NCBI GenBank assembly: GCA_959347315.1
Contig: OY365814.1
Location: 35,033,146 to 35,097,145 of the forward strand
Origin: Bimastos eiseni
Lineage: Eukaryota > Annelida > Clitellata > Crassiclitellata > Lumbricidae
Direction: 5' to 3'
Length of the DNA: 64,000 nt
Shown piece after piece: positions 23,601 through 35,880 of the stretch. The first letter of the stretch is position 1. Each line of letters starts with the position of its first letter. The notes below the pieces were generated by a model that was not told the DNA's origin, made no database searches, and saw nothing but the letters and a program-made list of their open reading frames with translations. Both the position numbers and the translations under genes were made by a program.

Positions 23601-26600
23601 TAAAGCGGGTGTGAGCCTGGACAACGGGTAGTGGATCAAAGGCGAGCGAATGACTAACTGCCCCGTTTGATAGTTGTGGAAATCCTATCATCGAGCCATT
23701 TCATTTATTAAAAAAGTACGCAAATTAGTTTTAAACGTATAAGGGTTGATGGACGAACGGATTTCAAGCGAAATAGCGTTTCAGACCTACGGATCTGAAG
23801 ATTTGAGACTGAATTTACGGAGATTTGTTCGGGCTCTATCATAGCGGTAAGCGCGTGAGTTCCTTGTGCAGTAGGCCTAGGCATGGGTGTCGGAGCAACT
23901 GAGAATCGTGAACAACTGACGGAGATATGTGGGCTGTGAGGATTGTAGTGTGTTGTAGGTGAGTGAAATGACCCTATATTCGATCCGTTCAGGTATTTTG
24001 AGCGATTTGGAGTGATTTTAGGACAGGAGTGATATGGTGATGCTTTGGGGTCTTGGTGACAGCACGGGCGAGAGCATTCTGAATGGCTTGGAGGCGATTT
24101 AAATGGGTGGTGCCTATATTTAGGAAAAAGGAATTACAGTAATCCAATTTAGCGTGAACTATTGATGTGGCGATTGTGGATGCAGTTTTGGAGTCAAGCA
24201 TAGGGCGGATTCTACGAAGATCACGGACGTGCATGAAACAAGAGCGAGAAAGATGGGTGATGTGATCAGTGAAACTAAGGTTTTGGTCAAAGATTATGCC
24301 TAGGTTGCGGACAACAGAATTTGGAGGGAATGTGTGGGTGGATGCAGAATCAAGGTTGAGGCAAATAGAGCGATCTGGAATTTTCTTCAGTTGCTCACGA
24401 AGGCCAATCAGAATGAATTCGGGTTTGAAGGGTCTCAGGCAGAGAAGATTGGAGGTCATCCAGGATGAGATGTGAGTGAACATGGAGAAGATGATCAAAG
24501 GAGTTGGAGAAGCTGGTTGGAGAGAAAGAAATGAAATGAATAACTGGGTGTCGTCAGCGTATAGATGATGGTCAACCGAGGATACTGAGGGAGGTTGTAT
24601 AAAGGATGAACAAGAGGGGCTGAATAAGAGAACCTTGAGGAACACCACAGGTGAGCGGATATTATTGGGATAAAGTGTCTGAAGTCTTAACTGAGAAAGA
24701 GCGAGAAGAGAGATACTACTGGGTACATAGAAGAGTAGTGTCAGTGAAGCCGAACCAGGTGGACAGTCTCTGGAGCAATATATTGTGGTCGATGGTATCA
24801 AAGGCTGCAGAGATATCAAGGAGGCAGAGACAGGAGACTTGTTGAAGAGAAATGGTAGAAACAAGTTTATTGTAAAAGGAGGTGAGGAGAGTTTCTGTTG
24901 AGTGCCGCTTGGTAAAACCAGACTTGTGTGGAATTAGGAGCGAGTTGGAAGTTACGTAGTCATTTACCCGGGACAAGACAATGCGTTTAGAAATGAATGA
25001 CAGGTTGGAGACAGGTCGATAGTTTGACAGGATTTCTTTGTCGAGCGATGGGGGGTTTCTTGAGGAGTGGAGTGACTAAAGAATGTTTGAAGAGTTGTGG
25101 AAAGTTGCCAGTAGATTGAGAGAGGTTGCTTATTTTGGTAATGACAGGAACAAGGATAGATGCGCAGTCTTTCAGTAAGGAGGTTTGTATGGGGTGGAAT
25201 TCGCACTGCTTGTTATGAAGAGATTGTAGCATATTGAATATTTCTGTCTCAGATGTTGGTTGGAAGGCGGATAATGATGATGGAGGTGGGGAAGGAGGAG
25301 AGTCATAAATAGAGGAGGAGACTTCTGAAAGTGGATCGATTGTGGTTTTGGAAATGAATGATTGAAGAGGAAGACGGAGAGTAGTAATTTTTCCAGAGAA
25401 GAAAGAACAGAACGATTCAGCTATAGAAGAAGATGGAAGCGAGTTTGGAAGTGGGCTGGAGGAGTTCCGATGGAGGGGAAGTTGACATGTTATACCAAAT
25501 TAGTGGATGATAAGAGCGTGAGGAATTCAGTGGCAAATGAATCACATGGTGACATGGATTTTCGACATGTATGTTGAAATCTTCTGTGATCAAGAATTCG
25601 TGAGGAGTGGTAGCGGCGGTAGAGAGTAGGGTTCTGAATTCTTTCAAGAAGATGGATGAAGGACTAGAGTATGAGGAAGAGGACGAGGAGAGGAGGAGGA
25701 GGAGGAGGAAGAGGGCGGTAGACATTGAAAACGGTTAGGATTTTTTAAGGAAGTTTGAGATGGAATTAGGCGCCATCAAAGGGGCGACAACAGAAGACAA
25801 GTGAGTTGAGGACGGTGGATGGTTCCCGAGTCATAAAGACGATGCCTCCACCTTTGATATTCGTGACGGTTGGGGACTTACGAGGGACGAGGTGTGCTGT
25901 GGAGATGATAGCTGGGGGGTATGCAATCTTGGTACTGGGCGAGAGTTGTATTTGAGTTAAACCAGGTTTCCGTTAATGCAAATAAATCTGGAGGGTGGGA
26001 TGATTGAGCCAAATCATAATTTCTGCTGAGTGCGCTGGATGAAGGAGTGAACGTATGTTTAAGGTGCAAATTAGAAATTTGTTCGGAGTAGGAGGAGGAG
26101 GAGGTGGAGGAGAGTGAGGAAGGACAGTTTCCGTAGTAGAAGTGGTTTTAGCAGAGAGGGGGAGGACGAGAAGCTTAATTGCTGCTTTAGGACCCGGGTT
26201 TGCATGTAGGCCTATGTCTCCAAAAAGTGGACTTAGCATGATGAAGAAACAAGATTATAGTGAATTGGATGCTGGAGTCGTATTTTTCGCCCAGTTGTAA
26301 TCAAATACGCTAGAGGAGTGTAGGCCATTATATAGCTAAATTCTCTTGTTGCTGTGCCAAATGAGGCGGGGCTTTGTCTGGATTTGAACGGTATACGTAG
26401 GTCATGGAGGGATTGGAGGGGTGAAATTGGATATGATATGCAGAGTATTCGAAGGAAGGAAAGAAGGAGGATGACTGACAGATTCATTATGGCGTTTGAA
26501 AATTAACGAGTCTATTTCTGCAGATTGGAATGAAATGTTAACAAAGGATGCATGATGACGGGTGAATATTGTGCAAGATATTAGTTAAAAAGTAGTGAAT

Positions 26601-28699
26601 TTGGTATAGACGAGTTCTTCAGATAAAAAGAAAACTTATCCATGTTGAAGGGACGCCAAGATTTAGGAAAGATTAGGAGAAGAGCGCTCGTGCAGAGCGA
26701 GTCCGCTGGATCCCGCATTGAGGAGAGGAGTTTAATGTATTTCTAATGTATTTCAAATAAAGAATCGTATAAACGAAATCCAGCATTAAAAAATATTATG
26801 TAAGTTACTAAAAGAAATTTTTGGGTGTTATTTCTCGGACATTTCTTACTAGAGATGACCCTCACCATTTCATTTTTTTATGTTTTACAAACAGGTCTTC
26901 CAGCTGTCGTAACAATGATTCCGACATCGAACCGACAGACAATGGAGGGAATTCCTTTGGGTGTCGCCCTACGACGTCTCGAGGAGTCAGAGGCAGCGGT
27001 CGTAGGGCTGAACTGTTGGCAAGGTCCTGATACGATCCTCTCCTTCATCAGGGAGGTCCGGAAGGAATGCCAGGGTCCGATCGCTTGTCTCCCTTCGCCC
27101 TACAGGGCCAGCCCAGAAGATGGACCGACCTTCTTTGACCTTAGCAACCCGAGGACAGGTCCAAGAAAACAACTCCACTGTCTGTTCTATATGTTTATAG
27201 CACACATTCAAGATTACTTTGAAACGCTCTTTGCACTAGCCATAACCCCTATGGTTTTAAATGTCATTACACCAGCTACTAAAACAATGCACAGGCAGCT
27301 GAAAGAGTCACCAGTGGTGGGCCCACGCACAAGCGTTGAACCAACCACCAGATTCCCGTCGAGAGCTGACGGTCGGTAGGCCTCAAGAAGTTAAGAGCAG
27401 GATTATCTTAGATAAGTTGCGTTCAGCAACACGGTGACGATATTGGTAGCCACGGTTTTACCCATTGGTAAGAGTATTTGACTCGCAATATCGAGAATAA
27501 GAGTTCCTGACTCTGCCTTCTATGGGGATGTACACTGTGTCCGGAAATAAAGGGACTCTTAATAATAATATGAAAATAAATAGTAAATGATCGTCAATTT
27601 TAAAGTTCCAAAACCGTTTTAATCCTGACATAATTTATCCAAAATATTTAATTTATTAAGGTGCTGGTTAAAATCTATACGCCATGATGACGTCTTTAAA
27701 TTACAAAGTTAATGCGTGGGAGGAATTTGATCAGCTATCGTTGATGCTTCTATTGGTCAGTGACGCACGCGTCTCGAAGCTTGCGTTAAAGTCAAAGGTG
27801 GACGCTTTGAACACACCTTGTAGTCTAGTATTAATCAAATATAAGAATAAATTCTAACTAAGTTGAAAATTCTGCAGATATATTAAAGACAGTTTTTATA
27901 ATACTTGAATTTTGTGGGAAATCACGTGATTGTGGCGTCATTATTGGACGACAGGAGCTATAATATTTTGTGCACTGCTAGATAAATATGTCAGGATTAA
28001 AGCGGTTTTAGAATTTTATAAGTCGACGAATATTTACTTTTTATTTTCATATCATTTTAGGGTCCCTTTATTTCTGGACACAGTGTAGTTGAAGCTTAGG
28101 GACCTTAATTGAGCTATAGTCCTTCACTCCCAATTGCTACGTGCCATCGGGTATGATGGCAACAATAACAACTACGATAATTATAATGATATCGCCACTA
28201 CTACTACAACTACCAATATTAGGCCCTTCCATTATTACTACTAGTAGGCCTACTACCATAATTACTACTGCTACTAATAAAAATAATTATGAAATTGAAT
28301 AATAATAATAATAATTAGGCCAACGATAATAATAATGAATTAAATGATGATGATGATGATGATGATGATGACGATGATGATGCTGATGATGGTGAATTAT
28401 AATAATGATGATGATGATGTGCAGGTCAGAAGTCGTTTCCCGGTGACCTTGACTACTGGCGTTGTCCTCGCAGCCAGATAACTGAGTTGACGAAGGAGTT
28501 GGTTGCCATAGGAGTCGACTATCTGGGGCTCTGTTGTGGCAACCAGGCCCACTACACCCGCGCCATGAGCGAAGCCCTCGGCCGCCGACCCCCCGCAAGC
28601 AAATACTCCCCAGACATGACGCAGCACTTCTCCAAACTGACGGACGAAGAACACGTCTGGACGCAGAGCAGCTACGATAAGCTGACGGGAAAGCTATAA
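20615..28699 (+). CDS. Betaine-homocysteine S-methyltransferase-like protein, copy 2, six exons, 349 aa
   Basis: Exons are 20615-20627, 21018-21208, 21525-21719, 22164-22275, 26895-27158 and 28425-28699, with lengths and phases identical to copy 1 except at the very end. The zinc ligands are kept (GLNCWQGP and [10 protein letters not shown]), and differences from copy 1 are mostly mild, for example [22 protein letters not shown] against [22 protein letters not shown]. The last exon is almost identical to copy 1, but CTACAA has become CTATAA, so translation stops ten codons early. No other disabling change is seen, so the enzyme could be functional. Intron 4 (4.6 kb) holds nested LINEs and intron 5 holds a Tc1/mariner-type MITE. 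With copy 1 it forms a tandem duplicate pair, head to tail. Confidence 0.9.
22990..26490 (-). mobile_element. L2/CR1-like LINE, degraded, interrupted by a second LINE
   Basis: Reading on the minus strand from the high coordinates down: endonuclease pieces ([12 protein letters not shown] near 25950; [14 protein letters not shown] near 25590), then RT motifs ([20 protein letters not shown] near 25190; [16 protein letters not shown] near 24920; [15 protein letters not shown] near 24800; YADDTQLF near 24540). The thumb and C-terminal regions follow ([13 protein letters not shown] near 24040; [16 protein letters not shown] near 23170). Several frameshifts and stops show it is dead. It sits antisense in intron 4 of BHMT-like copy 2. 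The same family gives the fragment at 35360-35880. Confidence 0.88.
23305..23880 (-). mobile_element. Younger LINE 3' end nested in the L2-like copy
   Basis: This piece separates two halves of the L2-like frame: '[18 protein letters not shown]' ends near 23880 and '[19 protein letters not shown]' resumes at 23300. It encodes a different LINE end ([20 protein letters not shown]) and resembles 58600-59150. Confidence 0.6.
27531..28087. mobile_element. Tc1/mariner-type MITE with ~108-bp terminal inverted repeats and TA duplication
   Basis: The left end TACACTGTGTCCGGAAATAA and the right end (inverse complement from 28087) TACACTGTGTCCAGAAATAA match for about 108 bp with scattered differences, including an inner TTTAATCCTGACAT block at 27621 and 27980. 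The element is flanked by TA on both sides, the Tc1/mariner target. The 340-bp core has no transposase. It lies in intron 5 of BHMT-like copy 2 and is absent from copy 1. Confidence 0.88.
28325..28420. repeat. (GAT)n tract before BHMT-like copy 2 exon 6
   Basis: GATGATGATG and related AAT runs that lead into the exon 6 acceptor GATGATGTGCAG. Confidence 0.85.
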
Positions 28700-28749
28700 C
28701 CACCCATCGAACAACAGGCAACGAAATGATAGACAACCGAGCAATTCGT

Positions 28750-30581
28750 GGTTGTCCGAAATGTTGTCGTTAGTTAGTCTAGACGCAAAATCTAGTTATT
28801 AGAAGCTTTTGAGTCATTTTAAGTCATCCAATATATTAGGATAATAATTTTAAACACGTTCTCCAAATCAATGTAATATCAATTGATGCAGATGCATGTA
28901 TCTTAGTTCATTGGAAAGAAATATCGCTGTCAAAACGCAACGACATTACAAATTCATATTACCGAGGAACCAAAGCAGTCATTCATTCATCGAGTTTATT
29001 AGGCCTAAATTAGTTAAAGGTTCATTCTGTTCGAACCGTGGACGCTTAGGGAATGCCGTTCGTTTCATTCGCGCGTTGGGACGCTTCAAGCGGTTGTAAT
29101 CGCCAATATTCATCTGATGTGCTCCATAAACATCAGATTGCTTCTCTTGCTATAAAATGAAATCTCTGTCACAACCATTAATAGTGTTTAGTGTTTAGCC
29201 CAGACAGAACAATTAATATTTGTTTCTCGATTAGATAGATGTGTTGTCTAAATTTATTCAAACTACACCAGTGACTCAACACCAGATTCTAAATCAAGAG
29301 GAATGCTAAACCATTCAAAAACATGAATGGGACTAAAATATGACATTGAGAATGATACAAAGAGAACACAAACTCATCAAGTCACGCTTTGGAGAAACTT
29401 CCAAAATTCTTAAAATAACGGCAGCAGAGTCGACTAAATTCATAGAATCCGCCTCAAATGCACAAAATGGCAACTTGTTAACTTTTAGCATTAATCGACT
29501 TTGAAAATATCAGTTGAACTGTTCAAATAAGGATCTAACTACACAAGTAAATTGTGTGTAGTTTTATGCCTTAGAGAGTTTAAGCATTGAAGAAACTGTC
29601 CTCAGTCAACACATTTTATGTTCTGCATTCCAACCTCTCCCCTCTGAACATCTTCTTCCTTCAAGATACGTCTCAAAATTCGTCAATCCTCCTCAGTAGC
29701 CTTCTAACATCTCTTGATGTCCAACAGCTGCTCAGACGCTTCTCCTCGTGACGGACTGTCTCAGATTCGCATTGTTCTGTGTGACCCTGCTTCGTTCAAT
29801 ACTTCAAACGATCAATCAAAAATACTTTAAATAGCTCCCATTCACGATATCTACTCAACAATAATAATAGTTTCCCAATAATAATAAAATAATAAAAATT
29901 AGCAAATTCGTCTAATGAAAATGCTGTATTGAGGTCAAGAAGGTGAATAAAATGAATGCTTTCAGAATCAATACTCAGATCAGATCGTTTAGTAAGAGTC
30001 AGCAAATGGTTTTGTAGAATAAAGTATCAGTTGATCTTTGTTGTACAACCGACAAGTCACGATAATAGCGCTGAGAGTACAACGTTACAAACCTGTCACT
30101 TATAACATTAAACAAACAACAGAGAGAGATTAGCACATGTGAGATGTTCTTAGAAATGTGATAAGGACACATTCAGTGGCGTTGGTCTTTAAAGGACTGA
30201 TCACATCTGGCACGAAATCAACTCAAGAGATTAGATTTTGTTCAGACTTTAATGTTTCAATCTTTGTGACTTGTGCCTCCAGTCATTTCCACGGATACCG
30301 TTGCCACTGATACTGCTTATAAAACCCAAACTCCACTTGATTGAAGCACTGGATTCTAAAGGTTGGTTTCAGAACCTAACACCAAAACCATCTTTAAATC
30401 TTTAAATTTAATAACACGGAATACCTGCGATTATTAACACAACTAAACCGATTTCTGTCATTTCAGCAGTATTTCCAAGAAATATTATACAGGAATAATC
30501 AGTTCTTTCATATGATGCCAACTACAGCCCCGTTCAGTCAAAAGACGATTGGTTTATGTGTGTGTGTGTGAGTGTAATGAT
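28750..30581. other. Intergenic, nothing recognised
   Basis: Space between the end of BHMT-like copy 2 and the end of the SAP30 gene, holding the presumed 3' UTRs of both. No RNA gene, repeat family or coding frame is supported. Confidence 0.4.
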
Positions 30582-32822
30582 TCAGAGGATGTTGGAGTCA
30601 TTGTTCTCCTGTCTGTTGTTGCGGTTTCTGATGTTGTGCAAAAACTGAGTCACAACATTCATCTCATTCACTTGCATTTTGGCAAAATGTCTCGACACAA
30701 TCTGAAAACAATTAACAGATGAATTAAGTATTAATGTATCATCAATAATACCCTTAATTAATTAATAATAATTTACTTCTGAAGGCTCAGCCAAAGCCAA
30801 ACCTCAACCAAGTGAATTCACTGAATTCAATCCAATCTCAATGCCAACAATGTTCTCTTCTTTTCCTTTAATATATCACAAAAAACCAACGCAAAGATCA
30901 TAAAGGAGTCAGAAGGACGCCTTCGAAACTGAAAACTTTGGCAGATAATATTAATCCTATTCTAGAGTTTTGTTACGGACTAGTGGAAAAAAAAACGGAA
31001 GAAAACAATAGCACTGACGTCATAGATCACAAAAATGAGCCATTATTATTATCATCAATCAACATTACTATTATTTTTGCCTAGGCACAGATGATTCCCT
31101 ACTATTTCAAAATTAGGGATAGCACTGCTCCGGAATAACTATTATCATTACTAAAATTATTATTATTATTATCATTATTATAATCATCATTAAAAATGTT
31201 TTGCCATTACTTTAATCGCATTACTATTATTTTCACCTTGCACAAATGATTCCTTACTATTTAAAAATTAGGGCTATTATCATTACTATAATTATTTGTA
31301 TTTACAAGTGTTATTATTATTGCTGCTACTATTATTATTGTTTAATTTTGCCCCAAGATAATCATATGATGATCTCTCGAAATTAAAAATATAGAGTAAT
31401 TGTTGTAATTAATATTATTAAAAAATTTAAAGATTTACTGTTGTCATCAATATGAAAATAACTATTTATCATCATCACTATTATTAATATTGCTATTACA
31501 ATTATTACTATCATTACCCCTATTATTACTGCCATTATTATTATTATTATTATCATTACTAGAATTGTAATGTGGAATTGTTTTACCTCTGCCAGTTGGA
31601 CTTTGTTGCTTCCTGGACGAGTGGTCAGTTTGAAATGTCGCTTATATCTGCGTAGGAAACCAACCGGAAGCATTGCGAAATTGATCTGAAAGAGACGAAT
31701 AAAACAGATACTGAAAAGTCTTCGTCAAAGTTTCACATAAGAACAAACCCGTTTCTCTTCTCTAAGACTTCTTCTCTGTCAAGCAGTGGTGGGCAAATAA
31801 TAATTATCAACTACTTAAAAGTTCTACAAGGCATTCATTAGAAATTACACACAGACCCAAACATCAGCCAACTCCAATCATTATTGCAAGTTATAAAGTG
31901 TCATACTCAACAATGAAAGAACATTTGAATAAAATGGTCTTCAAGTGTTATTGTAAAGTGGAAAATATGTCTCGCATAGACAATGAAGTTGTGACACATG
32001 GATGTACATAAATGTCGGAGACATACTTCTATTTGTCCGGGTCTTTCCATCGGCTGATCGCAATGCTCTCCGCTTCGACCTTCGCGAATCTTCTGCTTAT
32101 TGCGCAGATGTTGAATTGTGTTTTTGTGACTGTCACAGATGAAGACGTGTTTTGCCTGTCACAGAAAACAATGGAACGCTCATCATCTGACATACATCAC
32201 ATCTAAAGGACAATACATAAAAAACAGAAAAACAAATGATGTTTCCTCCTTTGACAGAACACAAGAAGACAAGTTCTATAGCTGTGCATTGAAGGACATG
32301 AGAATGTAACAGTTGAATGTTGATATATCGATAACTCTGTCACTGTGCAATACCTGTACTGTCATAAACACCCGCTATTATATAAGCCAACATGGTTAGC
32401 AAACTGGTTTTTCAAATCAATTTAAAGCCACTACCCCGATTCGATTTAAGATTAAAAATACATGATATGCAGGTCCCTACTTGAAACTCTTTGACAAACG
32501 CTCAGCACTTGTCAGGTCAATTGAAAACATCTCTCAACAAAACAAGTTCATATGAGACATCTGAATGCATGAATGAATATCACACAACTCTTAACAACAA
32601 CAATGACAACAAGAGCAACACATCTGAAAAACGTTGTCTGGCCTCTGGATCGACGCTTAGCTTCAGTTTCTTCTGGTGTACTGTTCTTTGCACTCTCTTG
32701 CTGTAGCTAGCGTTGCCTGCCAACCGCTTGCAACGAATTCCAGCATCGATGAGGCAACACGTCTGGCCTCCAGATGGTGCATCAAGTCGCTGGGACTCCT
32801 CCATGACGCTCACTCCATTCAT
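30582..32822 (-). CDS. SAP30/SAP30L-like Sin3 corepressor subunit, four exons, about 182 aa
   Basis: Minus-strand exons are 32822 to about 32622, 32155-32027, 31685-31587 and 30701-30582, all phase 0. The start [10 protein letters not shown] resembles the MNGFSTEEDS start of SAP30L. Exon 1 has the N-terminal zinc-binding segment ([28 protein letters not shown]), and exon 2 supplies the remaining ligands in [13 protein letters not shown], with a basic patch [10 protein letters not shown]. Exons 3 and 4 give the Sin3-binding half ([20 protein letters not shown], then [12 protein letters not shown]). SAP30 proteins bridge Sin3 and histone deacetylases in the nucleus and bind DNA and lipids. The exon 1 donor (GTGTTG after GAT) is weak and leaves six or seven extra residues against the human proteins, so that junction is provisional. 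The total length matches SAP30L. Confidence 0.9.
31020..31560. repeat. ATT-rich simple-sequence stretches in the last SAP30 intron
   Basis: Repeated TTATTATTAT and TATCATTACT runs with two similar ACAAATGATTCC-TACTAT segments at about 31088 and 31240, that is, a diverged local tandem duplication. Confidence 0.7.
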
Positions 32823-34250
32823 ATTTCTCAACAAACTGACAACAGACAGAAGAACGTGTTGACAATTCAATTGTTGATGTTGCAGATCAGAAAGAGGGTA
32901 ATTGTTATTTCAGTAAATATTCAATAAACACAGAGATTCTAAAAACTTTTTGAAGAAGTTTAAAAGTCTAATGCTAATGAATTTTAATTAGTAAGACCTA
33001 AGTAATTATGAGCAAATGTCAATGAAGCAAACCAAATTTTTTTTTTAAATTTAAAGATTGGCGCAAACGCAATTAAACGGACAAAACTCACATTTTAACA
33101 CAGAACAGTTTACTTCACATGAAAGAGAAAACACTGATCAATAGTGCAGCCTTATATTAACATTCTGATGCATTGCAAATCTAAGCAGTCAACTTAGCAG
33201 TAATTAAGAGAATCAAACTTTCGCTGCAATTCATCATGCTTTGCACATTTCTGGAAAGGATCAATCTTCTATGAACAAAATTTTTGGCCATAATATAAGA
33301 AAAAAATTTACTTCTGTGGCTGGAACATGTGCAAAGGTTTAAGGGTGAAGAGTTTTGCACAAACACAACCCTCAGAGTATGTGCACAATGAAAAATGTGA
33401 GTCTTGTAATATGAGTCGTAATGGTCGGCTAGGCTTCCAATGTCTGCCAGGTTGGGCATCGTGAGGGTCGTTTATGGTAGGGTTAATATCGTTATTAGGC
33501 TTATGCCTCAGAAGTTATTACTCCGTGCGATGTGTCGCCGAAGTTTCGGACGCAGAAATACCACGCTTCCAGAAAACGCAAAGAAAACACATTGGCGATT
33601 AATATCACAAATAAACCAATCAAATTAGTTTATGTAGCCTACCGATTGGCAACTTTCTCCTGAATAGCTGAAATTTAATTAATTAGGCTAGTGGTTTGAT
33701 CAATAAAATAATACATCGCGAGTTTAACATTGGCAGCCTAGAGGGGTCATTGAAAGAAAAGTGCACTGTCGAGTTTTATTAATTTTGCCTCAGAGATATA
33801 AAGAAGATCACCTAAAAGTGGAAACTTAATCCAGAAATAGCTCGAACACCAATAGATCACACGTTCTTGCAAATTGGAAACATTTATTCTCAGTTATTGA
33901 ACATAACAACAACGGGAACCCAACAAGAAACATAGAGCAAACGTTTTAGACGCCACAGATGTGAATCAAGAGACTCCTTGTGCTCCATTATTTTATTTCC
34001 CAACAGCATTAAATAACTATCGCAACAAGGTTTTTGAATTCTTCAGAAGATGAATTGCGTAGACCTATTCATTATCTTAAAACTGTAATTACGACCACTG
34101 AGACAGTTCTATCATACAACCCATTCAACATGCATTGAAGAATTGCTGTCCAAGTGCAAGTAATTACAATACAATACAATATACATTACACATTACAACT
34201 AAGCATTTATAACACGCTTTAACAAAATGAGTCTTGCAAGAAAGCGGGTT
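32823..34250. other. SAP30 upstream region and spacer
   Basis: Should contain the SAP30 promoter. No clear core element or further gene was seen; 33500-33900 has modest GC but no CpG island that I can support. Confidence 0.3.
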
Positions 34251-34261
34251 GCGCTGTATTC

Positions 34262-35300
34262 CTAGTCATAGCTCCGGGAGTATAGGTTAGTCTTTAATTT
34301 TGAATTAAATTTCGCATCAGAAGTTATCTGGCTGTCTGTGTTTGGAAGGCCATTCCATGAGTTCTGCAACTGAGAAGGCACGATTTCCAAACTTCTTATT
34401 GGTGCGGGGTGTGATAAAATTCTCCGAGTAGCTGAACAGAGTCCTCTTGAGTTGGTGGCAGAACATGGCGCGACCATAGATGTCATGTAGGCCCCAGGTG
34501 TAGGTTCCAGTGTAGATGTGGTAGGGCCTACATGAGGAGGGAAACTTTGAAGGCAAATTCAGGCATGGATGGGAACAGTGGCGTCGCTACCATTGAAGCT
34601 CAGAGGTGCGTGCCTCCCCTAGTTTTTAGGGTTTTTATATTTTTATTGCAATATTTGTTTCCATTGAAAAATAACCTGAGCCGCTCGGCATTTACAGCGT
34701 TTCCACAGCGACTGCTAATAGTTAGTTGGCTATAATCATTCTACGGTGACAGAAGACGTTTCCCGTGTGATATTCACCGCATACACTTGCATTAACTCTC
34801 TGTGTGCATCATTCATGCTCTAGCCGGTTAATAGTACTACTTTGCATGATTTGCGTGATTATGACGGCCTCGTCACGAATAAGTGATTATTGTTACATGT
34901 ACATTGTTATTTTTAAAATTTTTGGGGTTAGTGAGGGGATTCAGTAGCCCTCTCGATCCAACCCCCACCAAATTCAATCTGCTTTCCCCCTCGCCTCTGA
35001 TCCCAGCGACGCCACTGGATGGAAAGCCAGTGTAATTGTTGAAGGGAATGCGTGATGTGATATCATTTCTGGGACGAAGGCCTTTTATTAGGCGAGCAGC
35101 CGAGTGGAGAATAGATGATAGCGGTTGTAGTGTCGATGTGGGAAGCCCAGATAGGACGGAGGTTGCAACGAATTCACTAATCCAGGCGAGAAATGACGAG
35201 AGCTTAAACGTAAGTAACGATGTAACGTACTCAATTGAACCGCCTCTAACGCTAAGCATAAACACCAGACACATAACAATCAAGGAATGACCGATCACGA
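34262..35300 (-). mobile_element. L2-like LINE 3' half, split by a hAT-type MITE
   Basis: The minus strand encodes LINE end motifs: RSLEIVPSQLQNSWNGLPN, LKTNLYSRSYD near 34270, RTNKKFGNRAFSV near 34390 and HIYTGTYTWGLHDIYGRAM near 34480. An LHWLSIH-like stretch is interrupted at 34576-35017 by a MITE. Frame breaks show it is not active. Confidence 0.7.
34576..35017. mobile_element. hAT-type MITE with 8-bp target-site duplication
   Basis: Left end CAGTGGCGTCGCTACCATTG; right end, as inverse complement, CAGTGGCGTCGCTGGGATCA. The first 13 bases of the inverted ends are identical. Flanks are GATGGGAA (34568-34575) and GATGGAAA (35018-35025), 7 of 8 identical, as expected for hAT target duplication. 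The 442-bp element is too short for a transposase and has interrupted a LINE copy. Confidence 0.85.
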
Positions 35301-35359
35301 AATAATCATAGATCTGCTATTACAAAGCAGACGTCCTCGGAACATTGATTCCTGTCAAT

Positions 35360-35880
35360 TCAGAAAGATCTTGCCCGCGCAGTCACTAAAACCCCAAAAC
35401 ACCATCATATATACCCCTGCTCTCAAATCACTTCACTGGCTTAAAGTTCCTCAACGCATTCACTACAAAATTGTATCTATCACCTACAACGCACTTCAAA
35501 TGTTTCAACCCTCTTACATTCGTCAACTCCTTACAGTCCAACCGCCCGGATCAACTCACTCATCGTCATTATTTTTCTCTATCTCGACTCGACCTCTGGT
35601 GTCATCGTCTCTGAAATTCTGCAACCGCACCTTAGTTTATGCTGCGCCAGCACTTCGGAACGGACTCCCAGAAGAACTCCGTCAGTTTGCTCGCACTCTT
35701 AGAAAAGCTCAAGTACGAAATACCGGTCACCGGAACCGTTCGGGTAAACTTTTGTTGCCTGAACTGTCAGGCGTAGCCTAGTAGGACTACTTGAAGAATT
35801 CAGGTAGACCTACCTGAAGAATGCTACTTTGCATTCACAACTAAAAACCAAACCCTTCAAGGTGTCCTATTCAGATTCTA
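35360..35880 (+). mobile_element. 3' fragment of the same L2-like LINE family
   Basis: The + strand reads SLHWLKVPQRIHYKI, SITYNALQMFQPSYIRQLL and SSLKFCNRTLVYAAPALRNG, matching the minus-strand element at 22990-24060 ([13 protein letters not shown] is shared in a shifted frame at 35368). Confidence 0.75.

Noticed and set aside
27465..27530. tRNA-like segment (GGTAAGAGTATTTGACTCGC)
   Set aside because: No convincing B box or tail; too degraded to call a SINE or tRNA gene.
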